A stretch of DNA of 64,000 nucleotides, taken from assembly GCA_902729315.2 (NCBI GenBank), contig LR746274.1, forward strand, positions 7,892,537-7,956,536. Reading direction: 5' to 3'. A program made the translations under genes and the position numbers. Below the pieces are notes generated by a model. It saw only the letters and a list, made by a program, of their open reading frames with translations, searched no databases and was not told where the DNA came from. The stretch's first letter is position 1, and every line of letters begins with the position of its first letter. The DNA is from Spirodela intermedia (lineage: Eukaryota; Streptophyta; Magnoliopsida; Alismatales; Araceae). This document shows positions 43,788 to 55,948 of the stretch, one piece after another.

Positions 43788-46571
43788 TCACCCCGAGGCC
43801 CCGAGGAACTGATCGACGGACGCGTAGACCGTGGCGGAGACGGGCACCTGCGACTCCACCACTACCCGGTTGCCGGAGACGTTGCGCACGCCGTGCGCGG
43901 TGAACGGCACTGGCGGCGGAGCATCGGCGGCACCCCCGGTGACGGCCAGCGTGTACTGCAAGCTCTCAATCCTGTCCGGGAAGAGCAGCAGCGACGAGAA
44001 ATCAACGACCCATGATCTCCCCTCCCCACTGGCGACGCCCTTGGCGAAGGTCGCCCTCTCCTTCATCCCCACGACGGCGTTCCTTCCCACCACCACCTGC
44101 TCCACCGCCGTGAACCTCCGCGTTGACTCATCCAGCCGAACAATCTCCACCCCCTTCCCGCTGCCGGAGAACATGTTGTCCACGACGTTGACCCCGGAAA
44201 CTACCCCGTTGACCGAGCGGAGGACGATGTTCGCGTCTCCGAGAAAGAAGGAGCCCGCCACCAGCAGCTCCACCGGGTCCTCGGCGACGATGCCGGTGAA
44301 GTCGAGGTAGCAGCCGATGATCCTCGTCTGGGTCAACCCCGGGAGGCGGAGATGGATACCGACACCGCCAAAGCCGGTAGCCTTGTTGTAGCAGTGGACG
44401 CCGGTGAGAATGTTGGCTTGTCCGGTAACCAGAACCCCGGTGGCGGCAGAGAAGATGGCCACGTCGGTGACGGCGTTATCGTTGCCGGCGAGGTTGATGG
44501 CGACGCCGGAGAAGTCCTTCTCCGCCGGGTCGCCGCCGGCGGTGATGTGCTGGCCGAGGAAGGAGCTGCGGATGAAGGTCTCGTGGCCGCCGCGGACGAG
44601 GACGCCGTCGGTGGCGAAGTGGATGACGTAGCAGTTGTCGACGGTGGTGCGGAGAGAGTTGACGATGGCGGCGCCTCCGCCGCGGTAGTTGGCGTCGAGG
44701 ACAAGGTCCCTGAGGGTGATGTACTCGTAGTTGAGCTGGGACGAGGAGGTGTTCGTTGCGGCGGCGGAGAGCTCGATCAGGTAGCCCTCCGCCGGGAAGT
44801 CGTCGGCCGCCACCAGCGACCCGCCGTGAATCTGAAGATCGAATCATGTCGCCACACGAAAAGGAAAAAAAATCCGTAAATTAAAAATTGATTTTGGAGG
44901 AATAACATCTATTAACAACTCTCCAGGAAAAATGGGTAATAATTTATTTATAATTTCAACGTTATACTTTAAAAAAAAATAGCCTCCAAGTAATCTGATC
45001 GAATTATGTCGCCAAAAAAAATTAAAAAAATCCGTAAATTATGTTAAATTTTATGATCTTGGTAAAATAACCTCAGAAAATATGGGTGTTCTCTGGAATA
45101 AAAAAATATATTTTAGAAAATAATTTCAAAGTAATCTGATCGAATTATATCGCCACAAAAAAGAAAAAGCATCCGTAAACTCATGCTAAACATGTGATCT
45201 TGGTGGAAAAAATGGGTGGTCCATATTTTCTAAAATAAATTATAAATAATCCAATCGAGTTATCTCGCCACAAAAAAACGTAAAATTGTGTTAAAAAATT
45301 GATTTTGGTAGAATACCATCAATTGGGAAATCTCCAGGAAAAATGGGTAGTCTCTGGAATAATAATTTATTTATAATTTCAATATTCTAATGTAAAAAAA
45401 AATAGTCTGTGAGAGATCTGACCGAATTATGACGCCAAAATAAATCCGTAAATTAGGCTAAAAAAAATGATTTTGGTAGAATAACGTCTATCGAGAACTC
45501 TGCATGAAAAAGGGTGAATTAATAAAAAAATGAGAAATTACAACGTTATATATTTAAAAAATAGAGTCTAACAGGAAATAAGACGTGCTCAGAAATGGGT
45601 GGAGCGCGGTTGAGGGTACCTTAAGGTTACCGATACTGGGGGGTAAGCGTAAAGGACGGCGGAGGATGTACACTCCGCCGTCGAGGTGGATCTCGGCACC
45701 GCCCAGGTCGGCGATTCCGGTGAAGAGGGTCCGCCCGGGAGAGGCCGCCTTCATGGCTCCAGCGACGGCGTCGGAGATCGCCTGAGTCGAATCTTTCGTG
45801 CCGGTAGGATCGGCTCCAAACTCGGTGACGTGGAAGACCCTCGACGGCCGGCTTGTCCCCGCCGGCGAGACCTGCGACAAAGCTTTGCGTTATTAACGTA
45901 GCTAGCCAGAGAAAGATATAGAGATAGAGATAGAAGGAATAAGAGAGAGAGAGAGACAGAGACAACGACAGAGACGGAGAGAAGGAATGAGATAGAGACT
46001 GAGAGAGGAATGAGAGAAAAGGGGAGAGAAGGAATAAGAGAGAGGAAGAGAGGAGGAAAGAGAGAGAGAAAAGGAAAGATATAGAGACAGAATGAGAGAG
46101 AGAGAGAGAGCGAGAGAAGGAATGAGAGACCGAGAGAGAAGGAATGAGCTAGAGACTGAGAGAGGAATAAGAGAGAGAAAGAGAGATAGAGAGAGAGAAG
46201 GAATGGGAGAGACAGAGAGAGAGCACTGAATGCTTAAGCTTGTGGGTGGGCAAGAACGAGGGAGGAGGATGAGGAAGTCTCACCGGCGGCAGCAAGAGAC
46301 CTCCGTCGGTGGCGATCTTCGGCGGGCTAAAATGTGGTGGCCGGGGACGGTGGACCTTCCCAACGTGGGCGTGGAGAATCCGAGGAAGCGCCCCCGCAAC
46401 GGTCACCTCTCCGGCGTCAGCTCCGGCGAGGGCAGAGCCAACGGCCACCAGGACGGCGGCGACGACGACGGATACACCCCATCGAGGGGAGCAGTCGCCG
46501 CCGCCATTGCCCCACCTTACGACCACCATTTCCCGGAGCTTTTCCCCTTCTCCAGCGTCTGAAACTTCCAC
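43788..46571 (-). CDS. QRT3: QUARTET3-like polygalacturonase
   Basis: Three exons, 46284-46571, 45620-45871 and 43788-44831, all phase 0, giving 527 residues (Arabidopsis QRT3 is about 480). The N terminus has a hydrophobic secretion segment (GVSVVVAAVLVAVGSALAG). Exon 2 starts the pectin-lyase-like fold: FHVTEFGADPTGTKDSTQAI, then ADLGGAEIHLDGGVY. Exon 3 carries the family blocks LRDLVLDANYRGGGA, NCYVIHFATDGV, GGHETFIRSSFLGQH, DNAVTDVAIFSAATGV, GVHCYNKATGFGGVGI, DPVELLVAGSFFLGDANIVL and VVDNMFSGSGKGVEI. QRT3 is secreted by the tapetum and degrades the pectic pollen mother cell wall so that tetrads separate. The start at 46571 is the first Met; Met15 (46529) is an equal alternative, leaving the secretion segment closer to the end. 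The orthologue call rests on continuous similarity and not on a search. Confidence 0.9.
44838..45560 (-). repeat. Tandem repeat filling QRT3 intron 2
   Basis: About five units of 115-170 bp. The landmark GATCGAATTATGTCGCCA (plus strand, with variants) is found near 44838, 44998, 45138, 45253 and 45420. Other shared phrases are AAATCCGTAAATTA, GATTTTGGTAGAATA and AAAATGGGT. The last unit in transcript order runs directly into the real acceptor of exon 3. Confidence 0.85.
45905..46225 (-). repeat. Homopurine block forming most of QRT3 intron 1
   Basis: Degenerate units such as GAGAGAAGGAATGAGAGA on the plus strand. The coding strand is therefore almost all pyrimidine for about 310 of the 412 intron bases. 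Confidence 0.9.
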
Positions 46572-46714
46572 GGCAGGAAGGAATGAAGAGAGAGAGAGAG
46601 AGAGAGAGAAGACGAGCGTCCCTCTGGCGGTACAGAGCCGGCCTTGGGGTTTTAATGGCAGTTGCGGTGGTGAAAGCTTTCGATTATGACAAGTGGAAGA
46701 CGAACAGTCCGGAG

Positions 46715-46746
<32 letters not shown>

Positions 46747-47735
46747 GGAGACAGAGGGGGTAGAACTCAGGTGGGTTGAGACTTGAATTAATAGTGCATT
46801 AATTCTATATGTCTTACTAGAAAAAAATATTAAATAATATTTTGTGCCGCGAAGCATATCGAGCCTTGTAAAATATTTATTTCCATTTAATATAAGATAT
46901 TACTTTATAATACAAAATATTCAGATAAAATTTACCAAAAATATATCATTTTTACTTTAACATAAGAAAAAAAATAGATTAAATAAAATACATCTTGGTT
47001 GATAGACTTCGTACGAATCGTAATTAGCTTTATTTATTTAAATTTAATTTATGTGGTTAAATTCAATAAGTAATTATAATGATTTAATTACTCAAACACA
47101 TGCTTTAAATAATGTTTAATCACTGAAATTAATCATTATTTAAAGCATATGTTTAAAGCTTTATTATCTATAATATAATGTATTAGCTTGATCCGATATG
47201 AGAAAAAGAAGTGGTTAAATATACCCGATAAGGATCTGATATAATAAATGTACCAGCCTATGCGGTTACCAAGGTGAGGCCGCCCTGACTTCGCAAGGTC
47301 AGCTTTTTTTTTTCTTTTTTTAACAAAAACGAGGCTGCCTGCGTTGACTGGACTTGAATGACGTGGCAGAAACTGGTTGGTCAACCAAAAAACTTTCGGA
47401 AATAAATCCCCTACCTATTTCATACTTGTTCAATGGAGTTAATGTTTTTTAATATTAAAGTTTAAATATTTATAGAGTAGCAGATGTCGATTTTACGGAA
47501 ACATCCTCGATTTTTTTAACACTTCTAGAAGAACCCTCTTCTACACTTCACTTTCTTTCCCATTCTCTTTTCACCTTCTTCCTGCTCCTTCATTGACTTA
47601 TATTAGTCAATGTTTGAAAAGACCTCAAAATTAATATTATTAGAGTTGAACCCCCGAAAGCGGGAGTGGAAAATGTTTAAAAGGGTCCCTTCTAGAAGTA
47701 TCCACCTTCCCCTCACCTTCCTCTTTTCCATTCTG
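46572..47735. promoter_or_regulatory. QRT3 upstream region
   Basis: A GA tract at about 46589-46609 and a second at 46711-46750, then AT-rich DNA. 47271-47398 is GC-richer and contains GTTGACTGG and TTGGTCAACC. No other gene is supported. Confidence 0.4.
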
Positions 47736-48100
47736 TCAAAACTTTGACCGGTCAAATACACAAAAGCCCCTCCAATTTCTAAAACTTCTTTTAAGCCCTT
47801 CTCTATCTCCTCCTCAACCGCGATGTCAAATATACGAAAGCCCCCTCCAATGTTTTAAAATTATTTTAAGTCCCTCTCTGTTCTCAACTTTGATGGTCAA
47901 ATACACAAAAAACCCATCAAACTTTTAAAACCTCTTTTAAGGGCCTCTCTCTCTTCTCCTCTACTATGATGATAAAATACACGAAACCCCTCCAATTTTC
48001 AAAAACCTCTTTTAACCCACTCTCTCTTTCTCTCTCTTCTCAACTTTTATGGCCAAATACACGAAAACCCCCTCCAATATTTAAACTCTCTTTTAAGCTC

Positions 48101-48198
<98 letters not shown>

Positions 48199-48211
48199 CT
48201 CTCTCTCTCTG
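47736..48211. repeat. Minisatellite (about 75 bp x 5) passing into a 110-bp CT tract
   Basis: Landmark GTCAAATACAC(G/A)AAA with variants at about 47751, 47825, 47896, 47972 and 48051. Each is followed by CCCCTCCAA, TTTTAAAACCTCTTTTAAG-like sequence and a CT-rich tail. The CT tail grows from about 10 bp in early units to the 48101-48211 tract, interrupted by regular CG steps. Confidence 0.85.
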
Positions 48212-49913
48212 ACCTCCGCCGACAATAAATTCTCCCTCGAGAAAGTCGGAGGTGGAATTCCCCGCCGCCGCCACTAATGGAACCGGCGGCGGCGCCGAAT
48301 CAGTGTCGGCTTATTTTCGCCGGAATTCCGGGAAGTGGCCGTCCGTCGAAGTTGCCGGCGGGAACGGTGGGGACGGGATGCCTCTCGAAGGATTTGGAAA
48401 TCCGCGCTTTCCGACGGAATCAGGTAGGTTGGTTCACAGGAATATCTTATTCCAACGCAAGACTTTGTGGGTATCGACTTTCCGTCTCCTCTACGGAGCG
48501 TTTGGTTGGAGGATTTCCACGTCCTCCTCTTTCCGTGTAGGAAAAGATGGGAATATCCATTCCCGCCCCTTTACGACTCGTTTGGTTCGTGGGATTATTA
48601 GATGCCTCCTTCACCCGTGGGAAAAGGACGGAATCCTTCTTTCCCTCTCCCCCACATCAATGCCCTGATGCGTCGGGCTATTGCCACGTGGCAAGATGTT
48701 ACCCCATCAATGCCCTTTTTTCCTGCAAGAAAAAATATTATTTTTATATTTTTCATTATTTCCTGTTTAAATAGAAAATAGGTTGTCAAATTATGATACA
48801 AGATGGTGAAAATAAGAAATCATTTATTTTCATGAGTTACGTCATAATTTTAATTATATATATATATGTTTACCATTTAATATCACCATTTTTAAAATCC
48901 ATTCTTATATTATCCACAGCCACGTCATGATTTCATTCATCTCTATATATAAAGAATTTTTACTTCAAAAATGTGAATGGAATAATTTTTTATATTAATT
49001 AAATAGTAAATGGAGTTCAATGAATCTCTTGTTCTCCTAAATAAGCAATAAGTTTCCAACCATAACAAGTAAAAACTTTCATAGAATGTTCTTAATTGGG
49101 CTTAGTTTTCATTAAAAAAATACATTATTATCCATATTTTCAAGAACTAAATCAATGTAAATATGAAAATTAAAAAATAAAAGTAACGCATGAATTTATA
49201 GAAGGTTCTAATTGGGCTTAGTTTTTTTAAAAAATATGAGTTGAACTAAAAAAAATTAACCATATTTTCAAGAACTAAATCGATTTAAGATGAGAATTTA
49301 ACAATAAAACTAACACATAAATTTATATTTCTAGTAAATTAATCTTAATTTAAATCAAGAAACTTCAAAATGATAATTAAATAAGCATTTGTAATAAAAG
49401 TTAAAAAAAAGCCACAAGAGCGATCATTTCTATAACCTATTCCGATCAAGATCACATCAAATTGGTTTCTAGTTGACTTTAAGCAACCTCTAGAGCATTT
49501 GAATTCCAAGATTGTCAACGAGTGGGGTCTTTTGACTTTACCAGTCTTAAAAAAAACTACTTTTCCTGTATTTTGACTAAAAAATAAGATCAGAGAATGG
49601 ATTAGATGTGACCATCATGGAGGAGCCTGTGGGGGGTGACTAGAACCCATCCACGTGGACCCACTGAGCTTCCTTCTTAGCTGGGCCCTACGTTCGTGGG
49701 CCCCATCTAGAGAAGTTTGACCTCTTCCAATGCAGTGTCCTTGATATTCGAGCTTACAGTGGACGGACTGAGGGGGCGAAACTTTTGAGTTGCTTAGGTG
49801 TTTGAATGAATAATATGAGAGCATCTGAGTAATGTCCTGGACATGGGAAATCATCAGAATAACGTACGATCATTGAGATTTCCGGAGAGCGGAGAGTTGA
49901 AGTCACACAGGAT

Positions 49914-49949
<36 letters not shown>

Positions 49950-50038
49950 CGAGAGGTTCAAGAGGGGAGGAAGGAACCTTAGATAGTGAGCTAATAAGAG
50001 GAGACAAAATGGAAAAGTTCAAAGAGGGGTAGAGATAG

Positions 50039-50117
<79 letters not shown>

Positions 50118-50450
50118 AGCGCCATCTGCACAGGATGATAATGGAGAGAGAGAGAGAGAGAGAGAAACACACCCACACACACACACATATTGAGAAACCC
50201 ACGAAGGTGAGAGGGAGGCAAGGAGAGAGAGGGTCAGAACCTCAAACTTACGGCGCCGCCTTCTTCTTCCTTGAACAATGGCAGCCGCGGCTGGCTCTTC
50301 TCTTCCTGATCTGGGCATCATTGGAACTTACGGAACATTTTTATTACCATATAACAGTTTCACAGCAAGCCATAATTACCCTCCTCTCTCTCTCTCTCTC
50401 GTCCCCCACCTTTCCTTCACTATATTTTCCTCTCTCTAAGCCAGTGGGGA
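48212..50450. other. Intergenic QRT3-MOSC
   Basis: A GC-rich piece (48230-48425) ends in a good donor-like CAG|GTAGGT at about 48422, but its open frames match nothing known. 48505-48600 contains two GTTTGGTT phrases of the kind common in plant hAT-like MITEs, but no ends were found. 48700-49600 is AT-rich. Long GA tracts lie at about 49917-49949, 50055-50113 and 50143-50164, followed by a CA run. The MOSC 3' UTR ends here. Confidence 0.5.
50055..50113. repeat. (GA)n microsatellite
   Basis: About 59 bp of GA dinucleotides, preceded by an ATAG tetranucleotide run (about 50035-50054). Confidence 0.95.
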
Positions 50451-50701
50451 TCAGACAGCCGCATGGGCAGGAGAGGAGACCTTTCCGAAGACATAAACAG
50501 GGTCTCCGACCTTGACGATGTGCCCATTCCCAGATGAGAGGGACTCCTTGCAGACGAGGTTTTGCCCAAAATATACCTGCAAAGCTCCAAGAAGTCAGCT
50601 CTACTGTTCTACCCCCCCCCCCCCAAAGTCAACGCGTATAGGATGATGACCCAAAAGGTGTCAACGGGCACAGATCCAAATAGGCCGGGCCCGATGTCTA
50701 C

Positions 50702-50732
<31 letters not shown>

Positions 50733-53700
50733 ATGTGATGAAGTTGGGAAGCACCATAAATTAACATGGTTCTGGGGGCAGAAATTACCTTTCCCTTGGG
50801 ATTATTGCCAGGACGTAAGATGCGATCTGAACGAAACTTCAAGAGCGCTTCAATAGGCTCAACGCCTGAGACTCCATTTTCCTGGTTAATCGTGGTCATC
50901 TACAAGAAATAAAAAACGCCCAAAAATAGTAAAGACAGAAGCTAAATTGTACATAATTAATCTCTTCCGAGGTGCTTTCCTCGAAAAATAATATCTTCAA
51001 CAGATAAAAACCACTTCAAAAATGAAAATACGATCAAGAGAAAGAAGCATAATCTTATAAAAAATTGAGTTCCACAATCAGATTACGACGGATGTGTTCA
51101 TGCAGATTGAGTAAATGGACCCCACAAATGTTTGACTCTCCGATGAAAAATTTGACCTAAAAATAGCATAATCACCCGTCAAATCATGACAGGTGGGTTC
51201 ACACTGTGAAGGAAGAAATTAACAGAGTCAGAGAAGAAAAATTTTAGCATAAAAGCGATGGATATATTTTCTCAATTATCTGAATTTCAGAAATTTCAGA
51301 AAATACATCTCAATTTTTTTCTCAATTAATTCGCAATTTAGAATCCCCGATTGTACCATAAAAGAGACAGATTGAGGTTTTCCACAATTAAATGCAGAAA
51401 GATAGAAAAAAAATAAAAAATAAAATAAGAGGAGATAAATTATAATCTTGAAGAACATGAGGCCATGAATGTACCCACCTTACAGCGAGAGCAGAGCTTT
51501 ACACCGTGAAACTCCAGCTTGCTTATTTTCAGCTCCGTCCAGAGGTCCTCGGAGAACGGTTCACACCCATCAATGAGGATGCTGCAAGATCCAAATGGAG
51601 ATGGTATAGGAGTTTAGTCTACCTTCTGTTAGAAGGTCTAAGGATAATATTGTAAAAGACTAAGGGTATTATGGGAAAGCGCATGTAGGGTTCATCCCTA
51701 TTGTGTATGTATTCTCAACACATTCATGAGTAGAAAATATTGGCATATAGTTGGTTGCGATAATCTTCTCCGGATGTAAGAAAAGAAACTATGCAGATTT
51801 GATTGGTAAAGATCGGGCATTAACCATAATTAGAAATAAATCTGATGGCCCATTTCAAAGCAAATAGGGAAGATAAATATATCAAGAGCTTGCTCTACCA
51901 TGATCGTAAACCATGAAAAATCATTCTCTGTCTGATTATGTAGCATTTTATGACAATGAGTTGACTTTATGCGATGAATATTAAAGATCGGCCATTACCA
52001 TAATTAGGAAACAAATCTGGTGGCCCATTTCAAAGCAAACAGGGAAGATAAATATATCAAGACCATACTCTACTATGATCGTAAACCATGAAAAATCATT
52101 CTCTGTCTGATAATCTAGAATTTCATGACAATGAGTTGACTTTGTGCGATGACAAGTAAAGAGAACCAAACCCACTTTGGTCTGAAACGGTTTATCGGCA
52201 ATGGATCTTCGAGGCGCTGATTTAGTGCATTCAGTGAACCCTGGCCACAAAAGGATACTGAAACCGTGTGACGTTTTTCTTTCTTAAAGTGAATGAGAAA
52301 GCAAAGTGAATGGGTTGATAAGCAACCTGGGAGATCAGCAAAAATGGAAACCCATCAGAGAACATTGTTTTGTGTCCAGGAGAATAATTGGGATCCACGG
52401 GCCTGACGTCAGAAGCTGTCATATTATTTCATCATAGAAAATATCATTAAAAAACTATACATACCTTGAAAGTAAACTTGGTTTTGTCTTTTAATGTCTC
52501 GACATAAAAGGAATGGATAGAAATATAAAGCAGCAAGCAGAAAAAGTACTGGCATTTTCATTTTTAAGATCTCAGTTCAGCCTTTCAAAATATGAGTCTA
52601 CTCCAAGAAGATAAGGGCTAGGTGTTACACCCCCGCACGAGTCAACCCCTTTGACTTACTCCAAAGAAGCTTATGCCTACCCCAGCTGAAGAAACTCAAG
52701 TCCAATAAAAAAAGTCCGGAAGTCACAAAAAAGAAGAACAAAGCCTTTATCTATCCAATGGTTATACCCATTATTAGTGGCGCTAAGGATCTAATCTTAA
52801 TTACGGCTCATTATCCCGATTAGAAAATAATTATCCTGCACGAAAAAATGTGAACCTTACTTCTAACGGCTTCTTAGACCATGGCCTGATGATAATGGAT
52901 CCACAAGACCTTATGTGGCTGTTGTACCTCGTAGTTTAAATCGAATAAGACCTTAAGTGAGCCTTGCCCAGGGTGATCTGACCTAATTTCATGTTTTCCG
53001 TTTGAGCCTCATCCTAAAAATATCTAGATAGACCAAGTTCCAGTGAACATATATAAAAAACGAAATTCAACACATTTTTTTCTGTCAATGCAAGAAATAA
53101 TATTAAAAAATGATGGGCAAAAAAGGGATAGATAAGAGACTGGCCTGAGTTGAACCGCAAGAGTTGGCATGGGATCCCGAGGTAGTTTGAAAACCACTCA
53201 GATGCTTCAGCACCTTCATCCAGGGCAGAACCAGACCACTCCCACACAGAAGCACCATCAACTACGTCATGTGTTTTCTTCAGTGGTACCTTCAGCGCAT
53301 GCATTCCTGGGGCCCTAATTACTGAAAAACAACGAGAACTTGACTATTAGAGATGAATTACAGCGTTAACCATATATTCTAACATTAGCCAAAAGATGGA
53401 ATAATTTTTTTAAAAAAAAAACTAAAGTAAAAAAAACCATTGGAGAAAATAAATTAGAGACGGATAATCACATCTCGGAGCAGGAACACATTTAAGAAAA
53501 TAAAAGCAATTTCTGTTTTTCGAAGAAATAGTAGGACGTTTCATTAAGAAAATGGAGATTTAAATGCCTATAGCCTGTACGTAGTAAAAGAATGAGAGGA
53601 AGAATGGAGAGTCTTCAGAGATTCATATTTTACAGTTCGCTGAACTGATAAACATTTTAGGGAAAAAAACATGATGCATTGAAGCAAATACATCTGATGG

Positions 53701-55948
53701 ACCTTCAATTGATTACATCCAAAAATATGGTGTTAGTTTCTAAAATTATTTTCATACATGGTGCAGATGCAAAAAGCACACCACAAAACCGGAGTAATTA
53801 AACAAATAGATTTAGAACAAGAGCTCTTTGGGATACCACAAGAATCACACAATGCATTACTCAATTTTCATTTATTCGCCATTAAATCATGCAATAATAA
53901 AGCATTTTCTGTGAAATGTATCTACAGAGGAATAAAAAATCCAGCAAAAGCTCAGAGACGGAGAGGATGCAGTGACCCAAGGTATATAGAGTATCACGTC
54001 AATAAATTATAGGAAGGAAGCATGATTGACCCATGTGGGCTCCCCATGAATTTACACCCTCTTCAGATAAAATAATAAAGTAGATATTAAAATTTTCCCA
54101 TTAAATTATCAACTAAGGATTCTCCCTAAAATTTTGCCGCAAAGATTCAACTCAAGAGTATGAGGAGTTCTAAAAGAAACTGTCCTTGTTCCTGAACATT
54201 CCCAACTTAGATTTATTGGCATCGCTTCAAAAGAAAATTTTCTTCCAGCTACTAATTCATGATGCCTTGGCTTTAGTTGGCATGAACTTCTGTGCACAAC
54301 TTAGAAGATCAGCGGGACAATAAAAATGAAGGCCAGTTTACCTAAGAATGACCCCTCATCTGGCTCCCAGCCATCAGAAAACGCTTCCACCGGCAACTCC
54401 ACTTCAACAAGTGCAAGCTTGGGCTGGCCTCTCTGTGTTAACGCCCTTCGCTTAGAATTTACAACCATCCATTGTCTATCCCATCTGAACCCTAAAAAGT
54501 AAAATAAAAGAAAGAAATGAAGATGGATGATAAAATCTATGAGAAGGTCAACAACTATGATTCAGCTGGATACATGAACCAATCATGACAAGCCAATAAT
54601 TAAAACATGCGGGTAATTAATATAGTCATCCAATGAACCATTCGAATAGTCGCATGTCTCTGTAATTGATCAAATACGTCAATATATGAAAAATATAAGA
54701 ATTGGAATCTGCCAAAGTCGGTACGTCAGAAGAACAATAGTGGATATGGGAAACATGAATCACTTTGCCACATTGTTTTTTAATAACCAGGTAATTTTTT
54801 TCTCAAAGCATGAATTGATATAACTTTAGAAGAGTATGTCAATATATAGAACAAAGTAGACGATCAAGGCTCCTTGGCATGAACCGATGCAAAGGGAATA
54901 ATAGTCTGCAATCATTTGACCTCTAAAGTTTCAAAACAGTCTAGAAATAGTTATCTCCATGGTGATCGAACTTTTTGCATGGCACATGTTAAGAAAATAA
55001 TGGAATCAGCTATCGGATGTGTAATAATCATTGATTACACCTCCAACAAAGGAATCATTATTAGAATCAGTGAAAATTTAGATAAACGAACTAAAAACCG
55101 CAATCAGACGATAAAATTATGGTAAAACCAAAATATATATCTATTTCTTCGATTAAAAAGCTATTCCTCATGTTCCTTGATCATTATATTGATTTTTATT
55201 TACATGACTTTATCTTTTCTAATTTTGATACACGTCAAAGTTATCCTAGCCCAATTTGGGTTCTCCTAAAATCAAGTACTACAGAAATAAGCTTGCGACA
55301 GACCCTGGTGATGCAATGTCTCATCACTCGTCTTCTTCTGATAGAAAAATCCGTCTGCAATCGCCATATGATATCATGAATCATCGTTGTCCATCTTCTT
55401 TATTCTTGTGCTCCTCGTTCACCGCAAAGAAATTATGACTCGTTCAGATCCTACAGTTCGTGTTAATGTCTGCAGTACATGAATTTTTCACGAGGCAAAA
55501 AAACCAGAACAGTGTTGGCCTAAACAGTCTATCCTCGGAAATGTAGCCATGGATTGGAATCCATCTGCGCACACCCCGGCCGCCAACGTCGACTACTCCA
55601 AATTTACAACAGCAGCAGAAATTCCTCCAGAGTCACTCCGGTGAAAGAAAACAACGATGATCTGAATCCAAAGTCTCGGCAGGGACAATATGCGTCATAA
55701 ATAACTCTTTCGAATCAAAGAGGAAGAGACGCAGAGTGAACACAGAGAGAGAGAGAGAGAGAAAGAGAGAGAGCACAGTCGCGCCATGATGAGAACAAAC
55801 CTGTGGAGGAGATGCATGCCTGGGGGACGGATATCCCGCGGCAAGACTTGATGGGGTAGATGAAGAGGGCGGACACGGCGGCGGCCTGCTCTGGGGCCGA
55901 CGGCGAGGCTCCGCCGAAGGAGGAGAGCACGGAAGAAGGTCTGTCCAT
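50451..55948 (-). CDS. MOSC-domain protein, mARC-like molybdenum enzyme
   Basis: Eight exons, 322 residues: 55801-55948, 54342-54491, 53145-53321, 52327-52415, 52176-52240, 51479-51581, 50789-50899 and 50451-50576. All phases agree. The MOSC N-terminal barrel begins ALFIYPIKSCRGISV, then FRWDRQWMVVNSK. Later blocks are VIRAPGMHALKVPL, VWEWSGSALDEGAEASEWFS, DVRPVDPNYSPGHKTMFSDG, LPINRFRP, ILIDGCEPFSEDLW and KLCSRCK (Cys about 243, the position of the molybdenum-coordinating Cys in mARC), followed by MTTINQENG and KFRSD. In the family these are amidoxime-reducing or nitrite-reducing components using Moco with cytochrome b5 and its reductase, often at the mitochondrial outer membrane. The start at 55948 gives the usual short lead; Met at 56011 is an alternative. 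Intron 3 seems to use a GC donor (TCAG|GCCAGT), which restores the expected NSASDVRPVD. Confidence 0.93.
51615..51775. mobile_element. LTR-like fragment in MOSC intron 5
   Basis: The stretch from TGTTAGAAGGTCTAAGG through AAGGGTATTATGGGAAAGC to TATTCTCAACACATTCATGA looks like the body of a plant Copia LTR (TGTTAG start, short promoter, polyadenylation-like part). No flanking duplication was found, so this is a low-confidence fossil. Confidence 0.35.
51811..52160. repeat. Tandem duplication (about 175 bp) in MOSC intron 5
   Basis: Copy A (about 51811-51978) and copy B (about 51986-52155) share GCCCATTTCAAAGCAAA, GGGAAGATAAATATATC, GATCGTAAACCATGAAAAA, ATCATTCTCTGTCTGAT and ATGACAATGAGTTGACTTT at high identity. 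Copy B ends about 20 bp from the donor of exon 5. Confidence 0.92.

Noticed and set aside
43831-44879. Open frames of 159 and 175 residues on the plus strand at QRT3 exon 3
   Set aside because: Antisense shadows of the QRT3 coding exon. Their composition reflects Ala/Gly/Val codon complements.
48040-48274. Frames encoding long Arg-Glu or Leu-Ser dipeptide runs here and at other microsatellites
   Set aside because: Direct translation of (GA)n or (CT)n tracts; no start context, splice structure or homology.
48277-48422. Possible first exon on the plus strand ending at CAG|GTAGGT
   Set aside because: No matching downstream exon, no recognisable protein, and the GC-rich stretch is open in several frames.
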